Shown: positions 1 through 12,252 of the stretch, piece by piece | Layout of the letters: each line of letters begins with the position of its first letter | Position numbering within the stretch: position 1 is the stretch's first letter | Source: Neurospora tetrasperma FGSC 2508 | Taxonomy: Eukaryota > Ascomycota > Sordariomycetes > Sordariales > Sordariaceae | NCBI RefSeq assembly: GCF_000213175.1 | Contig: NW_009799099.1 | Coordinates: forward strand, 4,032,473 to 4,096,472 | Direction: 5' to 3' | Length of the DNA stretch: 64,000 nucleotides | The notes under the pieces: generated by a model | The model's input: the letters and a program-made list of their open reading frames with translations, nothing else | What the model was told of the DNA's origin: nothing | Databases searched by the model: none | Made by a program: the position numbers and the translations under genes

Positions 1-297
1 AGGCCCTTGTCGGACTGGCGCTTGGTGATGGCGGCAGAGAGGGTGGTCTACGCGGTGGGGGAGATATGTACGTCAGTCCTCAAGGTCTCTTTCTAGGGAA
101 TATATATCTATATGTACCTTGCCGTGATCGACGTGACCAATGGTACCAATGTTGACGTGAGGCTTGGTACGCTGGAAGACGGAGGCGTAGGAGCGGTTGA
201 AGTTGAGCATGGGAGACTTCATGGTCATGAGAGGGTTGGTGCTGGCACCGGCCCGGGCCGCCCTCATGAAGGGGGCGATCGTCCTGAGAATCGACAT
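1..297 (-). CDS. tuf1: Mitochondrial translation elongation factor EF-Tu, 5' exons (partial)
   Basis: This is the GTPase that delivers aminoacyl-tRNA to the mitochondrial ribosome. Exon 1 is complement 118..297 and starts at the ATG at 297; exon 2 is complement 1..47 and continues past the left edge. The first ~37 residues are basic and lack acidic residues, as expected of a mitochondrial presequence. They are followed by the typical EF-Tu start ([16 protein letters not shown], then [15 protein letters not shown]). The intron (48..117, 70 nt, donor GTACAT, acceptor TAG) falls exactly between Lys and Thr of the G1 P-loop GHVDHGKT. Domains 2 and 3 lie outside the window. A longer in-frame upstream start exists at 474, but its extra residues have no EF-Tu likeness, so the ATG before the presequence was chosen. 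Family identity is very secure; the symbol is the generic fungal one. Confidence 0.93.
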
Positions 298-2789
298 GTT
301 GACTGAGGGTATCCGCAAAAACACACACAAGGAATGAGCGGAGGAGTTGAAAGGAGAGCGAGCCAACAAGACCTCAGACGATACGAGGAGTGCTGGACAG
401 GAAACCTTCGACCTGGGGAAAATATTTGGCTCGATCCAAAATTTTGGACATGTCGCGCATGGGCCCATTGCCATGCCAAGACCTACTTTTCCCTATCGTG
501 CGGGGCATTTCTGGCGCGCACAAAGTGCACTGCGAACCGTGCACGCTGCCTCTCTGCCGAAGATCGAGGTGGGGTGAACGGTTTCCCGTTCCAGTCCGAA
601 ATTCAAGCTCGAGAACCAGACCACCAGTTCGTCCAGCAGAGCGGCTCATGTTTGTCTCCATTCACAACTTCAAATGTTTACCGACGTTCTCTCATGCTAC
701 GGCACTCTCACCTGCTGCAACTATCATAGGCTTTGCGACGTTATATGTTCCTATCTTTAATTCACTGCATCGAGCACCCTCACGTCTTTTTTTCTTCTTT
801 TTTTTTTTCACTCATCTCCAGGATCTCAGGTGGCTGCGCACCTTTACGGTTTGGCGATAGCATCAAAGTGGAGAGTGGAGACACTTTGTACTGACACGGC
901 GGGTACTGTACAGCTTCCCCGGCCTCAACCGACCCCATGGTCCCTTTCAGCGAACTTCATGCATTTCGTCTTGGTTTGCTAATATTCCTCCAGAGCCTGT
1001 TCACAAAAGATGCCTAAGTAGGATATCACATCACGGCTATCCCTCAAACTTTTTTTGTCGAGTGCGCAAAGAGCCGAGCGTGTTGGGGAATATCTGACAA
1101 GTGTCTTGGAAACATAAATAACTTACCATGATATACTTGGGCAATCGCCGCTTTATGGGCACCAGTCAGCTACGTTCGAGCACTTCTTCCATTCGTTTGG
1201 CGAAGCTCATGAAAGCCGTCCTTATATATTTATCAGGACCTGTGCGGTCGAGATACTTACTTGGACAAGGGGCCAAGGTTCAAGAAAAACGAGCAAATAC
1301 TTCAAAACATCGTTGTCATTGTTTGGGTCTGGTAGTTGCGAGATCTCGAGGGTCACGGCTTCTCTATTCGATCTTGCAACGCGACCTGGGACCATCTTGT
1401 CTGAGCTCTAGACGAAGGGAATGGAATAGCTTTGCACGGCTCAGCTCCTATGACCTCCCACTCGAACCCAGCAGACATCAGAGAAAGTTGCGACCGTGTA
1501 CTTTTTTTGATAGGAACGATCATATGGAACAGTCACCTCTTGATCGGTGTCGAGATGGTGTCTCTTTGTCCCGTATGAGAGTACCTCATCTAACTCAGTG
1601 TTCAAATCCGCTCAAGCTGGCGACTCAGGCGCCAGTCTTCATGGCGATACAGTGACTCCCCTATCGACGACCAATTTGATCTGCTCCTTGCCCGCGTCAG
1701 TCAATCAGCATCGAGCCCGCAATGTCGTGTCCAACATGCGCTTCCCTTGCAGAAGCCACGATGCCCCCTTTGGTACACCATTTCATTGTGGTTGGTGTTT
1801 TATCTTGCCGCCTATTTTGTGACAGACTCTCGGTCGGTATTGATCGTCAGGGGCACGAGCTTAATTCTGATACAGATCTCAGGTAGCATCGCGACCCCTG
1901 CCCCCAGGTTTCTTTACGCTGCGAATGCTCGGATCTCTTAAACAAGTCTTTGACCCCGGTGGCTCGGTAAAGCTTCTTCAACAGTCTCCGTGCTTGGCAC
2001 GAGGTTTGATCGTGACGAAGCGAGGGTTATCACAGACTCCGGGGTCAGTAGCATCGCTAGGAGCCTGCACTCCGTGGTCTAGATGCTGCAAAACGCCTAG
2101 AACCTTATCTTCGAGCATCTCAATCCCGCTCGGAACTTCTTGGCAGGTCTCACATATGGCAGACCCTGTCGCTATATCGAGCTAAACCATTATACTATCC
2201 TCCGCCACTGCATCGTCTTGGTATCTTCATTCCCCTGAGACTTTCCTCGCCTTGCCTTTCTTGTCGGCCATTCGCCTCCACGAACGCACAGAGTCAGCCG
2301 CCCTTATACCCTCCCCATGCCGGTGATTGTTACCCCCTCGCAGGAGCTTTTCAGCCTTCAGGATCCTACTCGCAGGCAGTTAGTTACCCTTTAGTTGTAG
2401 GTGATGAGTCTGACTTGGCGTTTCACAGAGCTGCATCGTACTCTCCTGTAACTCACGATGCTAGCGCTTGTGGGTTAGGTTACGGCAGTAATGAGGTCAA
2501 CATAGACAGTAGCTCGTTCTACTCCTTCGTCATTGTCGTAAGTTTATCTATAAAGATCACTTGTAGACACCTTCCCAGTTGCCTTTTCGTCTCCATCTCA
2601 TATCCGTCAGCGACAATCGGCCTTCCAGTTTCTTCTTTCACCAGGCATCTTCACTCGGTATTCCCATTCTCATACGCTGGTCGTAGTCGCTGGTCGCATA
2701 ATATTTTTATACTCTTAATATTTTTTATTTCATCTTACTACCGAGTCCTAAGAGCAAGTCCCTGGTGGTCGCTGCTACAACTTTTCAAC
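298..2789. other. Intergenic region between divergent genes
   Basis: This spacer separates the EF-Tu gene (minus) from the secreted-protein gene (plus). A T-rich tract with only a C or two interrupting it lies at about 786-809. An AT-rich stretch with TATA-like sequence lies at 2697-2730, 60-95 nt before the next start codon. Frames of up to 175 codons occur on the plus strand (1128..1655) without recognisable motifs. A stop-ridden minus-strand frame (about 1.2-2.4 kb) with purine-first codons is described in the findings. Confidence 0.5.
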
Positions 2790-4125
2790 ATGGTCAACTA
2801 CAACTTTCTCATGTTCGCCGGCCTGGCTGCCGCTCTTCCGCTTAATATCAACTTGGGGGCGTACTCCCCTGCCTTGGTAGTTGGTAAGTTACTTCTTTAG
2901 CACCCATCCTGGAGCACCAGACACTTGCTTCCATGAAATACACAGTCGCTAACCCCCGAAAACAGGTGATGGTGAAATAAGCTTCGGAGGTAAACAGGAC
3001 GTCTCAACACTGATGAATGCACTTGAAGGCGCTGCGGTTAACGCTGCCGCAGGTGCTGCTTCCAACGCCCCTGTGGCTTCCGCCCCCGCGGCCGGTGAAA
3101 AGAAAACAGTTCAAGCTGCCGCTGTTCCCGCTGCTGCTGCTGCTCCTACCATCGTGCCTACGTCACCGGCTGTCGTACCCACGACCCCCGAAGGCGCCAG
3201 CCCGGCGGCAGTCGACACCAGCAACGCTCCCAAGATTGACCCAACTCTTGCTCAACAAGTGAGTACCTTACTCTGCTACTACCCTGTATCATTACAAAGA
3301 GTTCCCATAAGCTAATGATAAGCCGTCTTCGTCCTCTGTGGTAAAGGCCCAGTCCATCCAGGGCCTTCAAGGCATGGGCAAGAAGTCGATCGCCCCTCGC
3401 GCCGAGGAGCCGTTTGACGAGATGGACATGGATGAGGATGAGGATGACATCACGGATGATATCACGGATGCCATGGCCCTTTTGGACAAGAAGAAGAGAG
3501 ATCTTGCCGGTTTCGACAGGGCGCTCAAGTTCTCGGAGGCTGCTTTGACCAAGGGCCCCAAGGTCCAGTTGGGCACTGGTGCTGAGGGCTCGGGGGTGGG
3601 CATTATTGTGGATAACAATGCCAGTACTCGTAAGTCCTGACCTTGCTCTGTTTCGGTTGTTGTTGAGGTTACGCAGTTTGGGATATTTACCAAAAGTTCT
3701 TTGTGCAGGACCTGCTGCTGCCGCCGAAAAGAAGAAGAAGAAGCGCGACGCCGATGAAACTACCGCCCCTAGACGCAGGACAAAGGTCACGACTATGTAT
3801 GTCCGGAGGGGTATTCCTGCTTGTAAGTTATCCACTGCATCCGCTTCCTTTGTGTCTTTCTAGTTTTCAAAGCTTTAACATCTCTTCTCCAGCCCTCCAA
3901 AATAACCCGGAACTCGCAACCCGTGAGGTCGCCCACTCTCACATCGCCAACGTACCCATCAAGTTCGCTAAGCGCGAGACTGCCACCACCGCCACTGAAG
4001 CGAAGCGGAATGCTATTGACTCCGTGAACATGAACGTTGATACTAGCAATGAGGGTGTCACGATGACGTTTGTCGAGACGCTTGATGATGAGGAGGTGGA
4101 GGAGGAGGAGGAGGAGCAGAGGTAG
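2790..4125 (+). CDS. Predicted secreted low-complexity protein, five exons
   Basis: I do not recognise a characterised function. The exons are 2790..2883, 2966..3258, 3347..3629, 3709..3822 and 3893..4125, giving 338 residues; the phases agree and each intron has GT..AG ends (donors GTAAGT or GTGAGT). The N-terminus (MVNYNFLMFAGLAAALP) resembles a signal peptide. It is followed by a GDGEISFGGKQ segment, an Ala/Pro/Val/Thr-rich linker at about residues 45-125, an acidic DEMDMDEDEDD patch, a basic KKKKKRD patch and a very acidic C-terminus. Several KR and KKR sites could be cleaved by a kexin-like protease, so a processed secreted or cell-wall protein is possible. The third exon could instead start at 3323, in the same frame, adding eight residues (PSSSSVVK). 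Exon structure is well supported; role is unknown. Confidence 0.75.
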
Positions 4126-5103
4126 GTGGGAATGAAACTGGGATGAACAAGAGCAAATGATTGAACAGGAAAATGGAAAGCCAAAACTCAGGATGGGTGG
4201 ATGACAAAAACAAACAGGGGAACAAATGTGGAGTTGCGGACAATCAGTTATGTATGTTTTCAGGCGTCGGTTGATGGGTTGTACAGGTGCGGAGCATTTG
4301 GTTGGTTGTCTCGTTTGTCAAGTAACAGGTTGAAGATACAACAGATATCTCGGGTGATCAAGAATGTGTACGTCTTTCCCGGTCTTCACACTGATGAGTC
4401 TGGTTACGGGACAGATATGAGAATTGAGTACCGAACGAAGACGATGAACGATGTCATGCAATGCGAAAAACAAAAGATAAAAATTGAGAAAATGAGATAC
4501 ATAAACACGGCCAGCGAGGGTGGTAGTTTGAGTCTTCATCAATTAATATTACGCAGGAGTATCTGAGTTTACAATGTGTACAGTGTTGTACATTACAAAA
4601 CCTGACCCATGCCATCATACCATGTAAGTGTGTATTTCCGTCCGGGGTATCTTGATTCCTATGGTTCCGTGTGTATGCGAATCCTCTTTATCTCAACCCT
4701 TCTTCTTCTTCTTCTTCTTCAAATCAGTGTGACGTAAACTCTGATACATGACTTGGTATATATTCCATCAACGCCGGATCCGCACAGGATGGTGATTCAG
4801 CCCTGGCAAGAGACGTTTCGATAATTTGTGCATCGGAAGAGCAGTCGTGAAGTTTGTTGTTGTCCGTCAGGTAGGTTATTGGTTTCTTCCCCCGTCTGTT
4901 CCGTCGTTGTACCAGCCGTTGAGGTGCTTCCAATATATTCGGTCTGGCTCCCCTCTCAGTCGAAGTCGTGAGACTTGGTACTGCTGCAGTCCATCTCCCT
5001 TTCCTCCATCAGGGTATCTTCTCAGGGTATCCAACCCATCTTCTTCAAACTGCTGCTATCTCCCAACAGAAACCCTCATTACTCAAAAAGCAGTACCCTT
5101 CCT
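4126..5103. other. Intergenic region between convergent genes
   Basis: This spacer lies between the 3' ends of the secreted-protein gene and the MARVEL-like gene, and presumably holds both 3' UTRs. It contains a TTC microsatellite near 4700-4720. No gene was seen. Confidence 0.5.
4700..4720. repeat. TTC microsatellite
   Basis: Seven perfect TTC units lie in the spacer between two convergent genes. Confidence 0.9.
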
Positions 5104-5587
5104 TTATCTCCGGTCATAAACATGATCGCCCTTGTTGGGATACTGCCCCATAGCAATATCCTGCTGCTGCTGACCAAAGCTCATATCGTACTTGTTATAG
5201 TTGTTACCAGCATGAGGTGGGCTATACGCCGTGGTGCTGTGCTGTTGCTGGCCGACCGACGTCTCGTTGTACGGGTTATAGCTACCGTAAGCACCCGTGT
5301 TCCCAGGGGCGACACCGCCCACACGGGTCTGCTCCGTCGTGTAACTATCACGGACGTCCGAAGGGCTGGTGTGCTCAGGCAGCTTGTTGTTCATCAGATC
5401 GGCGTCGGGGTGGCCGCTACCCTTGCCACGCAGGCTGGCGAAGAAACCCGGTTTGCGACCAGAGCCGGAGGTGTAGTCGTTGGCGGGCGAGGGGCCATAG
5501 CGCTTCTCCTTCTTGCGATGGCGGACGAGGACGAGTTCCATGAAGGGGGAGAGGATAAAGACAACGCTAGAGAGAATCGGTCGTTAG

Positions 5588-5632
<45 letters not shown>

Positions 5633-6162
5633 CCCCGACAAAAGGAAATTGATCTTGCAATATGCGAAGCACAGGAGAAATGAATGACTAACCATCCGAT
5701 AATCGACACCGCCAAGCAAGCCGTCTCCATCTTGCAAGCATGGTGCAAGCTAGGAAGGACGGTGAAGCCGCCATGGCCGTTATCGACAACGTTGGTGTCG
5801 GCGTTGCCCTTGCCGTAAGGGGTATCGACGATGCCGTCGCACGTGCTAGCGCCGTTCTTATTGCGGATAGCGACGTAGATGAGGGCGCCAGCGCAGCAAA
5901 CGTCAACCACCATCATGATGAAGGAGAAGAACGGCTGGCCGGGGATGCAGCATAGTAGCAAGATGGTGATCAGGGTGTATGCGGTGATACCGCCCGAGAT
6001 ACCCTCGACGGCGCGCAGGTGGACGTCAATGTCGAGGCCATGGTTGGCCATGGTGGCCAAGAAGTAAGAGGTCAGGGCCAACACCGTGGCGGCACAGCCG
6101 AACTGGATGCCGCGGAGGATGCCCTGCAGGCCCCGGAGAAAGAGGCCCGTCTTTGCGCCCAT
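5104..6162 (-). CDS. MARVEL-domain-like four-helix membrane protein
   Basis: The exons are complement 5693..6162 and 5104..5566, giving 310 residues. Hydrophobic segments are visible at about residues 16-38, 48-72, 76-98 and across the exon junction near 143-168. This is the four-pass layout of fungal MARVEL-domain proteins, which sit in the plasma membrane or secretory vesicles. The Cys-rich extracellular loop before the last helix (STCDG and LHHACKMETACL) also fits. The C-terminal ~135 residues are cytoplasmic-looking, hydrophilic and rich in Gln, Tyr, Asn and Gly. The intron (5567..5692, 126 nt) is filled mainly by a 42-nt poly(T) run on the plus strand, which is poly(A) in the transcript sense. 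Its donor is GTTAGT and its acceptor CTAG. The family call rests on topology and overall look; function is unknown. Confidence 0.75.
5591..5632. repeat. 42-nt poly(T) homopolymer inside an intron
   Basis: An uninterrupted run of 42 T lies inside the single intron of the MARVEL-like gene, as poly(A) in the sense of that gene. It is the longest homopolymer in the window and is likely length-variable. The printed length may be affected by sequencing error. Confidence 0.95.
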
Positions 6163-9100
6163 GATTTGAGATATGAAGTGTGTTTTCGGTTGACTGCTCG
6201 CTTCCGCTAGGTTTCACTCGATCGAGGAGGGGGGGTAGGCGGGAGCCGGTCGTATTCGGGGATGAAGGTAGGTTATATGATTTGGTTTGTGTGGAAGTCG
6301 AAGATGCTGTTGAAGTAAGGTTTGGGAATGCTCCCTAGGTCGTCCTGTTTATTTCTCTGGGGTATCGCAATCTGCGGTGTGGGACCGTCCTTGGTACTGG
6401 TGGGTCGGTTCCTTTGGCGGTTGAAGAGAAGGCAGCTGGCCAGAAGGGATCAGGGGTCTCGTGGTGAAGCCAAGGAGGCTGGAGGCCACCGACTTGGAGG
6501 TCGGATGGATCTCACGAGTGGATGTTGCAGGTGGCACTCTTTTCTGCAGCGGTTATTACCGTACCTTACGTGACCGGTGGAAAGGCAGAGAAAAAAAAAA
6601 AAAGGGGGGGGAGGGGGGGGGGGGTTCGAAGTACGGTTGACAAAAAGAAGAAGAAGAAGACAACAGAAGAGGAGGAGAAAGAGCAAGACACCTTTTTCAA
6701 TTACGAGAAATAAATGTAACGAATTTCCGTAGTCCATCGGCGTGTGAGCATGCACATATTTGTCACATAATCTAGTGGTTATTCACACTTTCTCTAACAG
6801 GACGATCGGCTGGACGCTCCAAAAAGTACCCCGTCAGGTGGTAGGAAAAAAGGTCCGGACACTCGCTGGGTCTGGGTTGGTATAAGCGTGTTCGGACTTT
6901 TTTTCACACCACCTGCCAGTCTCAGCCAGACGCAAATTTCTGGAAGTGACTAGACATAGAGCCTGTAATTCAAAGCTTCAGAAGCAGCACCAACGAGAGC
7001 TGATCTTTCTACAATTGGGAGGTTAAGGAAGTTGCCTAAAATACGATGATAGATTAGAGGTAGGTAAAGGTTCGTAACGTAAAGTGGTTACACGAAGCCG
7101 TGGACCCTTCTATGTACGATGTTAGTCGCCCGAGCGAGCAACAATGCTTCGCAGTAGCAAACCCGATAGTGGACACATGACAGCTTTAGCTTTGCGAGAA
7201 CAGCTATCCCGCGAGTCAATTGGGTTCTTTCCTTGCCAACTTTGCCATTCAGTCGTCAAAGCCACCATTTCGAAGCTGTAGAACACTTCTTTGCCCCTGA
7301 AAAAAAATATCATGAGCTCGCTAATTTGACGGTGGACGGCCGATCACACCGTGGTTCCGCCCTGAACGCGCCGCTAAATGACGAGCCGTCGACTGCCGGC
7401 CGCAGATCAAGCTCTCCAAGAGTCCAATGAGTGGAGCTCTGCATGACATCAAGGTGTGGGTACGTCACATTTCATTGTCCAATCATACGTCACATCTCTT
7501 CAACTGGCCCGCTTCTTTGAGCGACGCCACTGTGGCAGGGTCGCTGTGCCGCACTCGTCCACGCGGCATCTTGCTTGGGTGCAGCAGTGATTTTTCAGGG
7601 TTTTAACCCATCAAATGAACAATCACATGGCATCCGAAACCTTCCAACGTGCGGGAGCAAAAAGGCGGAACGAGTTGTGACACACACGTAGGCTTTGTTA
7701 CGCTTTTATATCCCGTCTGCCCGTACAACCTGAATCTGCCGACAATTTGCGGTGACCACAAGGGGCACTGTCACACCGTCAGTCTGGCTCAGTCAACGTT
7801 GAATTTCCGTCCATACCGTTGTCGGATTAGCTTCATCGGCACTGTCGGGATGGCGTCGAACGTTCTCCTGCCAAGAAACCAGGTACCATGCAGTCCGATC
7901 AAGCTTATTTGAATCCTCAAGTTCGGACCCTCACTCGGTCTCTTCGCCTCAAAGAATTCGCGATGTAGACACAAATGAGCTCTCGGAGTGTCGAATTACT
8001 TCCGTTTGACGCAAAAAAAACAAAAAAAAATGACTTGCCCAGTCATCGCGGCATGCTGCTTGGCACTGGGGGTGTCCGTTCTGCCCGACTCCATATGCTG
8101 GTGATCACCGCGTGGCGAGGACAAGCAGACTCAAACAAAAAAAACCTGGGGTTGAAATAAGGGCTGAATCACATCGGCTTTCTTTGACAACAAGGCTCAA
8201 AATCAGATGTCCGCTCGACATGACACAGAACCGATACATCCTCCAGAACATCCGGTGCGCAACTTCTGTTGAGGGGAGTATGGACGACAACAAGGACGCG
8301 GTTCTGCAACATACTAGCTAGTATGCTCCCAAGCTCGGCATGTCTGGGCGGGCGCCATGTCTCGCAGACGTCGAAGAGTCGATCTGGCAGTGACGGTAGC
8401 AGGTGTACTATTATGAGCATCAGAACTGGCTAACAGTTGAATGGATGACTCACGCGGGCAGGTAAGCGCCGCCGCTCAATAATTTGGCATACCCTTGGCC
8501 GTGGCACTTCCAGATGCCAAAAGCAACTCGCTTGACGGTGTGTCTGCCGCAGAGAGTGCTGTAGTGTACGGTTGAGGGCCATCCATATCTACTGCTGAGT
8601 AGGAAGAATATCCGCTGGACCAGAGAGAGAACAACCTCATCAACGAGATGGAAACAGAATGGGGTAACAAATCAAGGATAGCGAGCATGCTGGCCGACCT
8701 CAACTCGCTTGCGCTGCTTTCTCAGAGAGGAGCCATAGCTGGAGCAATAACCGTTTGTCAAGCTTCTTCCGGAGAAGAGAGCAATGAGAAGGCTCTTCAG
8801 ATCAAGAAACCCAGGGCCTTACCAGGTGCCATATCTGCCGGAAGATCCGACCTCTGTCGGGGGGCCAGTCAAGCGATTCTTCCAGGCACGGTAACAGCAC
8901 GCATTGTGAGTGCTACATACTGCCTGCGTGCTTTGCCAACTGGATAATTCTGTTACCGACCACAGCTGACGTCGTGCAAGCAACGGAAGGCGAGGACCTG
9001 ATGTGCTCGATGCTGGCGAGCGAGGAGCAACGGCTGCGACCTCGAAATATAGTAGAGATCAATGAGATAGTAAGCAACTGACTGAACGGACAGAGGGGAC

Positions 9101-9782
9101 TAGGTCACATTCTGCTTCTGGGTGACTTAGGGTCTAGGAATCAGCCCGAAACCTGTCAGGTCCGGCCTTTGTTCAGTCCGACAAAAGACACAAGTCGGAA
9201 AGGGAAGGCGGGAAGAGCACTTGCTTGTATAGTTTTCATTGGGAAAGAACATTCCCAGGTGTGGTGTTGTTACCTAGAGGCAGGTTCCATACACTACCTA
9301 GTCTGGATCAATACTCGGGGTTTTTCGAGGTCACAGCATTTAATGCTGGGACTTGGGCTTCACAAACAGGGCAAATCACAATCTGGGGGTGCGTGAAAAG
9401 TTTCTTATAATCAGTCTACAGACCAACCCCGCATCGGCGTTGTCGTATCTCGAGGTAGACCAGCTTCATCAACGACAAACCCTTGTACCTTTTCGAGCGT
9501 GTAATTTGTCGTCGGGGATTTAAGATAGTTTGAAATATGGAGAATAAATCGGGACCTGTGCACAAGAAGACGGCCGGCCGATCGATCGGCAATGCTTGTT
9601 TGAATGTTGTTGTTTCCCGGCGCCGGGCCGTGCCCCCGCATACTATACTCCGCACTTGGCTGTTTCAATCTTCCGGGACGGGAGGGAATGCCACTGATCC
9701 TGGTACACCTGGTAAACCTCCACAGTGACATTGACCAAAGAGAACTACAACTGAAACTACTCCTGTCTGCCCAGTTGGCACG
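6163..9782. other. Long intergenic region between divergent genes
   Basis: This is 3.6 kb between the MARVEL-like gene (minus) and the DUF6454-like gene (plus). It contains an A-run followed by interrupted G-runs at about 6590-6624 and GAA-type repeats at about 6643-6680. The longest frames (about 100 codons at 8648..8947 plus and 140 codons at 9411..9833 minus) have no recognisable motif, and the latter overlaps the start of the next gene. No gene was seen. Confidence 0.5.
6589..6624. repeat. Adjacent poly(A) and interrupted poly(G) runs
   Basis: A run of A's is followed directly by G-runs broken by a single A, about 430 nt upstream of the MARVEL-like start codon. Confidence 0.85.
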
Positions 9783-10858
9783 ATGTTGAGAGCACTTACC
9801 GTACTCTCTTTGCTCTTTTCTAAATCTCCGCAACCATCAGGAGGTCTCAACATCACCATCCTTCAACCTGACGTGCCCTTCGTCCCTCACCCTCACCCTC
9901 TTCCCGGTGCTGCATCCGACTCAAAACAGATTATTCGTCAGTTTGCAGAGCTTGATCGTTCAACGAAATGGAAACTTGTCGATAAGGTTCAATTCGAAGG
10001 CGACACCTACGAGCCCGAAGGAATAGTTCGCATCGGCAATGACCGCTACTTCGTGTCGGCTGGTGAATACATTGTGCCGACGGTCAAATACAATGGGACC
10101 ATCAACGGCACGGATCGCACAGCTGGCGAAGGGTTCGCCCATATGATCATCTTCGATGGCAAAGGGAAGCGTATTGCTGATGCCTCCATCTCACAAGCCA
10201 AGTCTCTCGAGGTCTGTCCGTCCGTTGCGCAGCCCGTTCTTAACAATGTTACCGCGGCTGACAGCACAAGTAGTACCACAACGGCGGTATTGATTACGAT
10301 GGAACCTACATCTGGGCCACCCTCTCCCAGTACCGTCCCAACACAACAGGAACGCTTGTGAGGATGCGCCCCGACACGCTGGTACCAGAGCCCATCCTGA
10401 GCGTTGCAGACCACCAGGGAGGAGCGGTCCACGACACAAAGTCCGGAGCTGTGGTCACCTTGAACTGGGGGTCGCGCAAAACGTCGATCTGGAACGGGCA
10501 CGACAAGCATCTGGCGCCGCCCAAGTTCACTCAGCCGCGGGCAGTGGTCAGGAATCCGAGCAGCTTCATTGACTATCAGGATTGCAAATTCCTGGGTCGT
10601 TACGAGCTTTACGAGACCCGGCCGGTGATGTTATGCTCTGGCGTTGCAGACTTGGCGAACACGAGAATCGGCGGTATCGCGATAGTGGACATGGAAACTA
10701 TGGTTCCTTTACACGAGGTTCCTGTGACTTTGGTGTCGGAACATGGTGCTGCAATGACCAAGAATCCAATGGATGTGGCTGTCGTGGACGGTAAGATGAG
10801 GCTGTTTTTCCTGCCCGATGAGAGGAATTCGACTCTCTATGTGTACGAAGCGGTCTGA
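9783..10858 (+). CDS. DUF6454-like secreted protein
   Basis: The exons are 9783..10211 and 10274..10858, giving 337 residues. The intron is 62 nt, with donor GTCTGT and acceptor TAG, and both exons are in phase 0. The N-terminus has a short hydrophobic stretch (MLRALTVLSLLFSK) compatible with a signal peptide. The body has repeated short strands and motifs such as YEPEGIVRIG, YHNGGIDYDG and DHQGGAVHDT. These I associate with the uncharacterised DUF6454 family, which looks like a beta-propeller-type fold. N-glycosylation sequons (NGTINGT, NNVT-like) fit secretion. Function is unknown. The coding call is secure because the two frames join cleanly; the family name is from memory and less certain. 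Confidence 0.8.
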
Positions 10859-10919
10859 GTTAGGACACACCGAGCAACGTGGATTATTCTTTTTGATATT
10901 TGTTTTGGAGTGTTTTTGC

Positions 10920-10952
<33 letters not shown>

Positions 10953-12252
10953 CCTGCCTTCGTCAGGGGTCATCAGAGCAGGTCAACCGCGCTTATTCGG
11001 AGGGTCATGACAGTAGGCCTCGGGTTTGACTTGTTCTAGATCTGCTCTGTACTGTTGTGATTCGAGAAGTAAAGGTTCGCTTTGCTTCTCCTTGGTGGTT
11101 GATGACACTTATTTGACAAACTGATTTAATCCTCTATATGGAGAAGTTCTTGAAGACATGCTTTGACTTAGATCTGCTCCTGACTACAAGTTCTGTGGTG
11201 GGCTATCCAGGTCTGGTTTGTGTGGAGTTTTCGCGGATGTTCCTTATCATGGGGCTGTCAATAAAAGATCGAGTGCGGCCGTTGCTTGCTGTTGGCTTCC
11301 ATGAGGTTGTGCAACCTTCGTTGCCTTGTAATGAGGCACAATGTAAGGATGTTTGATGTAGAATCGCAATCATGATTTACGGCAATCCATACTGTTTCAT
11401 ACGAGTGAGTACCAGAAGAATGGGATCGCGGGCGAATGGGTATACTGATGTGATAAACTGAGCTGGATCTAACTTCCAAATAACTGGTGATGTGCAGCCC
11501 ATCGAAGGTGCTGGGTGATGATGTTCATCTTTGATAGGTGCTCCCGTCCCAACCGCTCAGCAGGAGACTGCTGACAGTTTCGCGCTGAGGTCAAGCGAAG
11601 GTCAACTGATGGAGCTTCCCTTCCTGCTAGCTGGCTTGGCGGCCCGCATCACAGTTAGTGGGGACTTGGCCTGGACTTACACTGTTAGTATCACTCTTTC
11701 CTTGCAGCAGCAAACTGCTCGGGGACATGAAGATTACTAACAGGCGCTACTTTTAGTATGTACCCACTACGCGAGCCCTGCGTCACTATCTCCAGGTCTT
11801 GGAAGCCGATAGGCTCACGGTCGAAGGTTCTACAACCTCCTGTTCCTGCTACACACGCCCTTCGCCAAGGCATTTTATGGCCTTGTCCTCCCTCTTCCAC
11901 CAAGTGATAGCTTCCTCTCCGACTCTGTGTTGCATCTCAATTCTGTTCAATATCTGAAATCCCTACTCTTGCATTGCGAATTTGCTCTCGCGCATTTCAT
12001 CAAGATCGACTCTGACAGGCGCTTTACGAGCCATCCAAGAGACCCACGAGCGCTATAGAATCGCTAACGTCTAATACGCATCTGTCATCGCTACCTTACT
12101 CTACCTTAATTACCCTACCCGCACCACTACAATAACACAGAACACGTCGGGTTAATCGTACTTCGCGGCTCTAATCAAGCTTCGCGAAACAGCCTCTACA
12201 TTCTTACTAGACTCACATACACTACACTCGTCTCTAATATCGCGTCATAACG
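10859..12252. other. Intergenic region, tandem genes
   Basis: This spacer begins with the 3' end of the DUF6454-like gene and ends with the probable leader of the Hsp40 gene. It contains a 30-nt poly(T) run at 10923-10952. The last ~200 nt (12050-12250) are rich in C, T and A with few G's, like many fungal 5' leaders. No gene was seen. Confidence 0.5.
10923..10952. repeat. 30-nt poly(T) homopolymer
   Basis: An uninterrupted T-run starts 65 nt after the stop codon of the DUF6454-like gene, on its sense strand. Confidence 0.95.

Noticed and set aside
5584-5692. Apparent poly-Lys extension of the MARVEL-like exon 1 frame
   Set aside because: It reads through the intron's poly(A) (transcript sense); a good donor (GTTAGT) and a continuing helix in the next exon show it is spliced out.
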